A stretch of 12,264 nt of DNA from CAVXTT01 sp963764685 (GTDB taxonomy: Bacteria > Bacteroidota > Ignavibacteria > Ignavibacteriales > Ignavibacteriaceae): positions 1-12,264 of the forward strand of contig CAVXTT010000015.1 in assembly GCA_963764685.1 (NCBI GenBank). Direction: 5' to 3'. The notes beneath the pieces were generated by a model that saw only the letters and a program-made list of their open reading frames with translations, had not been told where the DNA came from and searched no databases. The position numbers were made by a program, and so were the translations under genes. Shown here in pieces: positions 7,317 through 12,264 of the stretch. Numbering within the stretch: position 1 is the stretch's first letter; every line of letters starts with the position of its first letter.

Positions 7317-7593
7317 TTACAGGCATGCTTCAAGATTATGGACAATCGTTCTTGAGATAAGCGTTCTTATGGCCCAGTTCCCGAGTATGGAAATTGCCCA
7401 GCTCAGTTATGATTTCCGAACCCTTGGTCTGGGTTATGCAAATCTTGGTTCCCTGCTAATGCATGCAGGGAATTCCCTACGACAGCAACGAAGCCTTTGC
7501 AATCTGCGGAGCCCTAACGGCAATTATGCATATGACTTCTTACTGCACTTCTGCAGAGATGGCAAAACAGCTTGGACCGTTCCCGAAGTATGA
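7309..7593 (+). CDS. NrdJ fragment 4
   Basis: The genuine NrdJ part is about 7318-7468: YRHASRLWTIVLEISVLMAQ, FPSMEIAQLSYDFRTLGLGY and ANLGSLLMHAG, all strongly conserved in the family. An extra T in the TT at 7317-7318 breaks it from the preceding DIED, and an extra G in the GGG at 7468-7470 breaks it from the following IPYDSNEAF. Residues read beyond 7470 in this frame are spurious. Confidence 0.65.
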   Translation: MKTYRHASRLWTIVLEISVLMAQFPSMEIAQLSYDFRTLGLGYANLGSLLMHAGNSLRQQRSLCNLRSPNGNYAYDFLLHFCRDGKTAWTVPEV

Positions 7594-7849
7594 CAAGAAT
7601 AAAGAACATATGCTTAAAGTTATACGAAATCACCGGAGAGCTGCATATAATGTTCCTACTGAAGAATATGAGAAACTTTCTATATATCCGGTAGGGATCA
7701 ATCCGAAATACTGCCCCTCCGACCTCTTAAAAGCCGCCAGGGAAGATTCTGACAGGGCACTTAGAGCTCGGAATGGAATACGGTTACCGCAATGCACAGG
7801 TGACTGTTATTGCTCCGACCGGTACCATTGGTCTCGTAATGGATTGTGA
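7463..7849 (+). CDS. NrdJ fragment 5
   Basis: The genuine part is about 7470-7762: GIPYDSNEAFAICGALTAIM, SAEMAKQLGPFPKYDKNKEH, VIRNHRRAAYN and AREDSDRAL. Removing one base in the CTTA at 7760-7763 restores ALELGMEYGYRNAQVTVIAP, which matches the family; the residues after DRAL in this frame are out of register. Confidence 0.7.
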   Translation: MQGIPYDSNEAFAICGALTAIMHMTSYCTSAEMAKQLGPFPKYDKNKEHMLKVIRNHRRAAYNVPTEEYEKLSIYPVGINPKYCPSDLLKAAREDSDRALRARNGIRLPQCTGDCYCSDRYHWSRNGL

Positions 7850-8711
7850 TACCACGGGAGTTGAACCTGATTTTGCACTTGTAAAATTTAAGAAACTAGC
7901 CGGCGGCGGATATTTTAAGATTATTAACCAGTCAGTACCCCCTGCTCTTGAGAAATTAGGATACAACAAAGATCAGATAGCCGAGATTGCCAGGTATGCA
8001 AACGGATCAGGATCGCTGCACGGGTGTCCTTATATAAATCCTGAATCTCTCCGCGCAAAGGGATTTACCGAGGATGCAATTAATAAAATAGAGAAGGCAC
8101 TCCCTTCTGTATTCGAAATAAGCTTTGCATTCAACAAGTTTACACTTGGAGCAGATTTACTGACAAAGAAACTTGGTTTCAGCGAAGAGGATATAGACAA
8201 TTATGATTTTAATCTTTTAACGGCACTGGGATTTTCGAAACAGGAAATTGCCTCAGCCAATGATTACATCTGCGGAACAATGACCATTGAAGGTGCTCCC
8301 TTCCTGAAGCACGAACATTATCCTGTTTTCGATTGTGCTAATAAATGCGGCAAGAAAGGGACAAGATTTATCCGTTCAGGAGCTCATATAAAGATTATGG
8401 CTGCTGCCCAGCCTTTTATTTCAGGCGCTATCTCCAAGACCATTAACCTGCCGAATAATGCATCCATTGCTGACATCAAAGATGCATATATGCAGTCCTG
8501 GAAACTTGGCATTAAAGCAAATGCTCTTTACAGGGACGGCTCAAAGCTTTCACAACCTTTGAATACAGTCAGTGAGGAAGAACTCGAAGCAATAATCGAG
8601 GACAAGGAACATAATGATATTATCAAGATAGCAGAAAAGATCATTCACAGGTATATAGCTAAAGAGAAGAAGACTTCCCGACAGAAGAACTGGTTATACA
8701 CAAAAGGCTAA
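7773..8711 (+). CDS. NrdJ fragment 6, C-terminal half of the barrel
   Basis: A long clean stretch (genuine from about 7764 to 8662) containing RNAQVTVIAPTGTIGLVMDC, DTTGVEPDFALVKFKKLAGG, YFKIINQSVPPALEKLGY, the EGAPFLKHEHYPVFDCANKC block, MAAAQPFISGAISKTINLPN and SWKLGIKANALYRDGSKLSQ. These are hallmark blocks of long B12-dependent NrdJ. An extra A in AAA at 8661-8663 turns the expected AKRRRLPDRRTGYTQKA into an unrelated tail ending at 8711. Confidence 0.85.
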   Translation: MEYGYRNAQVTVIAPTGTIGLVMDCDTTGVEPDFALVKFKKLAGGGYFKIINQSVPPALEKLGYNKDQIAEIARYANGSGSLHGCPYINPESLRAKGFTEDAINKIEKALPSVFEISFAFNKFTLGADLLTKKLGFSEEDIDNYDFNLLTALGFSKQEIASANDYICGTMTIEGAPFLKHEHYPVFDCANKCGKKGTRFIRSGAHIKIMAAAQPFISGAISKTINLPNNASIADIKDAYMQSWKLGIKANALYRDGSKLSQPLNTVSEEELEAIIEDKEHNDIIKIAEKIIHRYIAKEKKTSRQKNWLYTKG

Positions 8712-9333
8712 GATAAACGGCCAGTCTGTATACATCAGAACCGGGGAATATGATAACGGACAGATCGGTGAAATATTCATAGATATGCACCGTGAGGGAG
8801 CAGCTTTCCGAAGTCTGCTTAACTGTTTTGCTATTTCGATTTCTCTCGGACTTCAGCATGGGGTTCCTCTCGAAGAGTTCGTTGATGCTTTTGTATTTAC
8901 ACGGTTCGAACCAAGCGGTATTGTATCGGGAAATGAAAAGATCAAAATGGCTACGTCCGTTATAGATTATATATTCAGGGAATTGGCTGTAACTTATCTT
9001 GGAAGAAATGATCTTTCTCATGTTGATAATTCAGACGTAAGTACAAGAACTTCTCCCGGAATAGTTAAGAAGTTCGCAGAGCCTGAATTCGTGAGCGAAG
9101 AGATAGTAAGCGAGCGGGTTGTAGAAGTAAATGGAACTAACATCCCGAGACTTTCAACTTCACTCATATCTTCAGATTCAAAGAAGCCGCCTGCTATGAT
9201 GTCAAAGGTAAGACAGGCTATCGAGAGAGGCTATACCGGTGATGTATGTTCCGAATGCCAGAGCTTAACAATGGTACGGAATGGCACTTGTCTTAAATGT
9301 ATGACCTGCGGTTCTACGTCAGGCTGCAGCTAA
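8663..9333 (+). CDS. NrdJ fragment 7, C-terminal domain with cysteine cluster
   Basis: Genuine NrdJ from about 8663: RRRLPDRRTGYTQKAKINGQ, RTGEYDNGQIGEIFIDMHRE, LGLQHGVPLEEFVDAFVFTR, FRELAVTYLGRNDLSHVD, then a variable linker, then GYTGDVCSEC and the CLKCMTCGSTSGCS end with a CxxC-n-CxxCxxC arrangement plus the terminal CS, a zinc-ribbon-like and redox-active tail typical of this family. The first ATG in this frame is at 8785, so start-based prediction would cut off about 40 real residues. Confidence 0.8.
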
Positions 9334-9348
9334 ATTAAATCCTATTCA

Positions 9349-9375
9349 GGGGCTCTTCGGAGCCCCTTCTTTTTT
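9349..9375 (+). terminator. Intrinsic terminator after nrdJ
   Basis: A perfect 7-base-pair GC-rich stem, GGGGCTC (9349-9355) with GAGCCCC (9360-9366), closed by a very stable TTCG tetraloop and followed by TTCTTTTTT (9367-9375). It starts 15 bases after the nrdJ stop and points rightward. It should separate nrdJ transcription from the TauE-family gene. Confidence 0.93.
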
Positions 9376-9434
9376 GTCCTTCCTTTTTTTTACCATCAGC
9401 TTAACTAAATTTGAACTAACAAATTGAATTTACT

Positions 9435-9830
9435 TTGCCTGATCTCTACAATGCACTCATTCTTTTTATAGCAGGATCTCTAGCCGGTTTTATAAATGTA
9501 ATGGCTGGCGGAGGTTCATCTATAACCCTGCCTGTTTTAATCTTCCTGGGACTTGACTCTGCTACAGCAAACGGCACCAACAGGATAGGTGTCCTCTTCC
9601 AGAATGTCTCTGCAGTTTATTCATTCAAGAAGGAGAACTACAATCATTTCGGAATCAGCCTGAAGCTGGCGCTGTGGACACTGCCCGGTTCTATTCTTGG
9701 TGCATTAGTAGCCATAGATATTAAGGATGAGCTTTTTAATAAGATCCTGGGAATAATAATGATCGGGATAATTTTTACGATAATGTTCCCGGTAAAGAAG
9801 AAAGATGTATACGGATCATCCCGGAAATGA
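9435..9830 (+). CDS. TauE/SafE-family protein, N-terminal half
   Basis: 131 codons from TTG 9435. It holds about four membrane segments and the AGGGSSITLP family motif. Genuine sequence ends near 9802 at PVKKK; the last residues, DVYGSSRK, are out of register. Confidence 0.7.
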   Translation: MPDLYNALILFIAGSLAGFINVMAGGGSSITLPVLIFLGLDSATANGTNRIGVLFQNVSAVYSFKKENYNHFGISLKLALWTLPGSILGALVAIDIKDELFNKILGIIMIGIIFTIMFPVKKKDVYGSSRK

Positions 9831-10185
9831 AATACACTGGGCAGGTTACCTATCTTTGTTTTTTGCAGGATTTTATGGAGGCTTTATCCAGGTAGGGGTT
9901 GGATTCATTTTAATGGCAGCACTTGAATATAGTATGAAAATAAACCTTATCTATGTTAATATGCATAAGGTCTTTATCGTGATGATAAATATGCTGCCCG
10001 CCTTACTTATATTTGCATTTGCAGGACACGTAAACTGGAAGCTCGGATTTATGCTTGCATTGGGGAATTCCTTCGGGGCCTGGTTCTCAGCAAAATACAG
10101 TGTCAGGAAGGGGGAAAAACTTATTAAAATTGTTCTGATAATTTCAATTTTGATAATGTCAGCTAAGCTGCTTGGAGTTTTTTAA
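9805..10185 (+). CDS. TauE/SafE-family protein, C-terminal half
   Basis: 126 codons with an ATG at 9805, overlapping the N-terminal half by 26 bases in the next frame. It holds the second-half motif GFYGGFIQVGVGF and about four membrane segments. Translational coupling of two half-proteins is conceivable, but the family is normally one chain. Confidence 0.7.
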   Translation: MYTDHPGNEIHWAGYLSLFFAGFYGGFIQVGVGFILMAALEYSMKINLIYVNMHKVFIVMINMLPALLIFAFAGHVNWKLGFMLALGNSFGAWFSAKYSVRKGEKLIKIVLIISILIMSAKLLGVF

Positions 10186-12264
10186 TTCCTTATTCAGGAA
10201 TTTGCCTGTCAGACTTTTCTTCGATTTAGCTATTGATTCAGGTACACCTTCAGCAATAATCCATCCTCCCCTGTCTCCTCCTCCGGGTCCAAGATCAATA
10301 ATCCAGTCGGCTGTTTTTATAACATCCAGGTTATGTTCAACTACAACGACTGTATTCCCTTTATCCACAAGTTTGTTTAATACTTTAAGTAGAATTCTTA
10401 CATCTTCAAAATGAAGTCCTGTAGTGGGTTCGTCAAGTATATAAAGGGTTTTACCTGTGCTCACTTTACTTAATTCTGTAGCAAGTTTCACCCTCTGAGC
10501 TTCGCCGCCTGATAAAGTTGTTGCCTGCTGCCCTAACCTGATATATCCCAGTCCCACATCATATATAGCCTTCAGTTTTCTTTTTATCCTTGGCATCTCC
10601 TCAAAGAATTCAAGCGCCTCCTCAACTGTCATATCGAGAACATCTGAGATAGATTTTGTCTTAAAGAGTACCTCGAGGGTTTCACGGTTATATCTTTTAC
10701 CGCGACAGGCCTCGCATTCTACATAAACATCCGGAAGGAAATTCATTTCTATTTTCTTTAAACCATCCCCGCGGCACTCTTCACATCTGCCCCCTGATAC
10801 ATTAAAACTGAACCTACCGGTGCCGTACCCTCTCATTTTGCTTTCAGGAAGCTGTGCATAAAGATCCCGGATAAAAGTAAATACACCTGTATACGTTGCC
10901 GGATTGGATCGTGGAGTTCTGCCGATAGGTGCCTGGTCTATTTCGATAACCTTATCGATATGCTCCAGCCCCTCCACACTTTTATAGGGAAGCGGGACGC
11001 ATTTGGATTTATATATCCTGCTCATTAAAATTTTTACCAGTGTCTCATTGACTAATGAAGATTTTCCCGAACCGCTGACACCTGTAATAAGAGTAAAGGT
11101 ACCAAGGGGTATTTTCAGATCAATATGTTTCAGGTTATTCCCGCAGGCTCCCTTAAGAACGAGAAAATTTCCGTTTCCTATTCTTCTCTTATCAGGGATT
11201 TCAATTTCCTTTCGCTTGTTCAGATAAGAGAGGGTGAGGGATTCAATCCCGTTACTTGAATTTACGAGCTTATCAGTAGCCCCTGAAATAATAACCTTGC
11301 CTCCGTGCTCTCCTGCGCCGGGACCAAGATCTATCATATAATCGGAGCTCTCGATTGTTTCCCTGTCGTGTTCTACTACAATAACAGTGTTTCCCAGGTC
11401 TCTTAGGTTTTTGAGGGAATTTATCAACTTAATATTATCACTCTGATGAAGTCCTATAGAAGGTTCATCCAGTACATAGAGAACCCCGGCCAGCTGAGTG
11501 CCTATCTGAGTTGCCAATCTTATTCTCTGGGATTCTCCTCCTGATAGAGTACGTGCCGAACGGTTTAGTGTCAGGTAATCCAGTCCTACATTTAACAGGA
11601 ACTCAAGTCTTTCGGTAATTTCCTTAAATATTGCCTTAGCAATAATGGCATCTCTGCCTGTAAGTTTTGCTTTCTGAAAGAATTCCTTTGCTTTAATGAT
11701 AGAGAGAGATGTTATCTCTGTTATATTCTTGCCCTGAAATTTTACTGCAAGTGATTCCTTTTTCAGTCTTCCCCCGCCGCATTCACTGCAGACCACCGTA
11801 TTCATATAAGATTCAACCCACTCCCTGATATTATTTGAAGTAGTGGTGGTATAATAATTATTCAAATAATTTATTAAGCCCGAAAACTTGTGAAGATATG
11901 TTGCTGCTTTACCGCTTCCATATGTATAAATAAAAGGAATCTTTTCCTGGCTGCCGTAAAGCAGTACATTACGCTGCTCATCTGTAAGCTGGCTAAGAGG
12001 AGTATCATATGTAAAGCCGAATTTGGATGCAACTACTTTAAGCTGATTAAAGAACCAAATCGGGCGGGGCTTGCCAAGAGCCGAAATCCCCTCTTCATTG
12101 ATTGATTTGCTCCAATCAGGTATTACAAGATTAACATCCAGCTCTTTCTTTTCGCCAAGACCTTCGCATTCAGGACAGGAGCCGTAGGGGGAGTTGAACG
12201 AAAAGGAATTAGGAGCTAGTTCCCTGTAGCTTATACCGCAATTCACACAGGCAAGATGCCTGCT
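10159..12264 (-). CDS. uvrA: UvrABC nucleotide excision repair subunit A, N-terminus beyond the window
   Basis: UvrA is the dimeric DNA-binding ATPase that finds bulky DNA lesions and loads UvrB. The visible 701 residues are uninterrupted and cover roughly three quarters of a typical protein of about 940 residues; the first Walker A and N-terminus lie past the right edge. The frame is open to the last base, reading SRHLACVNCG, so a GTG at 12246 is not the true start. Visible in order: first zinc module C6-x2-C9-x20-C30-x2-C33; signature LSGGESQR (240-247) and Walker B LYVLDEPSIGLH of ATPase I; Walker A GVSGSGKS (395-402) of ATPase II; C-terminal zinc finger Cx2Cx19Cx2C (494-520), which controls DNA contacts; signature LSGGEAQR (584-591) and Walker B LYILDEPTTGLH. 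It ends with TGA at 10159, inside the 3' end of the TauE-family gene on the other strand. There are no frameshifts, unlike its neighbours. Confidence 0.97.
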   Translation of the reverse strand, partial: SRHLACVNCGISYRELAPNSFSFNSPYGSCPECEGLGEKKELDVNLVIPDWSKSINEEGISALGKPRPIWFFNQLKVVASKFGFTYDTPLSQLTDEQRNVLLYGSQEKIPFIYTYGSGKAATYLHKFSGLINYLNNYYTTTTSNNIREWVESYMNTVVCSECGGGRLKKESLAVKFQGKNITEITSLSIIKAKEFFQKAKLTGRDAIIAKAIFKEITERLEFLLNVGLDYLTLNRSARTLSGGESQRIRLATQIGTQLAGVLYVLDEPSIGLHQSDNIKLINSLKNLRDLGNTVIVVEHDRETIESSDYMIDLGPGAGEHGGKVIISGATDKLVNSSNGIESLTLSYLNKRKEIEIPDKRRIGNGNFLVLKGACGNNLKHIDLKIPLGTFTLITGVSGSGKSSLVNETLVKILMSRIYKSKCVPLPYKSVEGLEHIDKVIEIDQAPIGRTPRSNPATYTGVFTFIRDLYAQLPESKMRGYGTGRFSFNVSGGRCEECRGDGLKKIEMNFLPDVYVECEACRGKRYNRETLEVLFKTKSISDVLDMTVEEALEFFEEMPRIKRKLKAIYDVGLGYIRLGQQATTLSGGEAQRVKLATELSKVSTGKTLYILDEPTTGLHFEDVRILLKVLNKLVDKGNTVVVVEHNLDVIKTADWIIDLGPGGGDRGGWIIAEGVPESIAKSKKSLTGKFLNKELKNSKQLS

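Larger units (their letters stand above)
5760..9333 (+). pseudogene. nrdJ: nrdJ, adenosylcobalamin-dependent ribonucleotide reductase, interrupted by seven +1 frameshifts and one stop
   Basis: Class II ribonucleotide reductase makes deoxyribonucleotides using a B12-generated thiyl radical and needs no oxygen. Joined across its breaks, the locus encodes about 1188 residues, co-linear with the long B12-dependent NrdJ family from TRPDVDPLASIQFAKRTSEI to the C-terminal CSECQ...TMVRNGTCLKCMTCGSTSGCS cysteine cluster. Key residues are present: the N-terminal redox Cys in HPQPHACFIQ (codon 6355-6357), the radical-site NPCSE (Cys codon 7214-7216), and the second redox Cys in DTACNLASLN (7247-7249), eleven residues later as expected. 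The frame moves by one extra base near 6190-6193, 7104-7106, 7301-7304, 7317-7318, 7468-7470, 7761-7763 and 8661-8663, and an in-frame TAG lies at 6820-6822. Start ATG 5760 follows GGGAG. An intrinsic terminator follows the stop. Motif preservation argues against old decay; sequence error, recent inactivation or recoding remain open. Identity is secure; intactness is not. Confidence 0.9.
9435..10185 (+). pseudogene. TauE/SafE-family membrane protein, split by one +1 frameshift
   Basis: Rejoined, this gives a 249-residue inner-membrane protein of the TauE/SafE (DUF81) family, predicted exporters or permeases for sulfite, sulfoacetate or other anions. The family's two related halves are visible: LAGFINVMAGGGSSITLP (17-33), with the ATANGTNRIGVLFQN block after it, and FAGFYGGFIQVGVGFILMAA in the second half. 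Seven or eight hydrophobic segments fit. One extra base, most simply in the AAA at 9801-9803, puts the halves in different frames; removing it reads VKKKMYTDHPGNEI. The start is probably TTG 9435, because an in-frame stop lies at 9417-9419 and no ATG precedes the first membrane segment; its ribosome-binding site is weak. The 3' end overlaps convergent uvrA by 27 bases. Substrate is unknown. Whether the break is real or a sequence error is unresolved. Confidence 0.82.

Overview
The window looks like part of a chromosome from the Ignavibacteria/Bacteroidota-Chlorobi side of the bacterial tree. The main clue is a secreted protein with a NYPNPFNP-type T9SS sorting domain, which is very common in Ignavibacteria. 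An outer-membrane beta-barrel protein, a LolA-like periplasmic protein, moderate GC coding DNA and very AT-rich intergenic DNA fit this. The exact lineage is an inference.

Layout. (1) Bases 179-2930, plus strand: a small FN3-like protein with a T9SS tail, a stand-alone beta-ketoacyl-ACP synthase II (fabF), and a small outer-membrane beta-barrel protein. (2) Bases 2940-5394, minus strand: a tight three-gene operon of ABC ATPase, ABC-2 permease and LolA-like periplasmic protein. The first two genes overlap in a TGATG, and the third follows after 8 bases with its ribosome-binding site overlapping the permease stop. (3) Bases 5395-5759: an AT-rich divergent control region with several inverted repeats. 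(4) Bases 5760-9333, plus strand: a full-length class II, adenosylcobalamin-dependent ribonucleotide reductase (nrdJ), followed by a strong intrinsic terminator. (5) Bases 9435-10185, plus strand: a TauE/SafE-family membrane protein. (6) Bases 10159-12264, minus strand: uvrA, running off the right edge and overlapping the 3' end of the TauE gene tail to tail.

The most striking feature is that nrdJ and the TauE gene do not read through. nrdJ needs seven separate one-base removals, plus read-through of one in-frame TAG, to give the expected protein of about 1188 residues. The TauE gene needs one one-base removal. All eight shifts have the same sign (one extra base), each can be explained by one extra base in a 2-3 base run, and all lie between about 6190 and 9803, while about 6 kb to the left and 2.4 kb to the right are clean. 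All recognisable catalytic motifs are preserved. The simplest explanation is a patch of uncorrected insertion-type sequencing or assembly errors; recent gene decay is second, and translational recoding a distant third. I see no clear novel defence, mobile or RNA system here.
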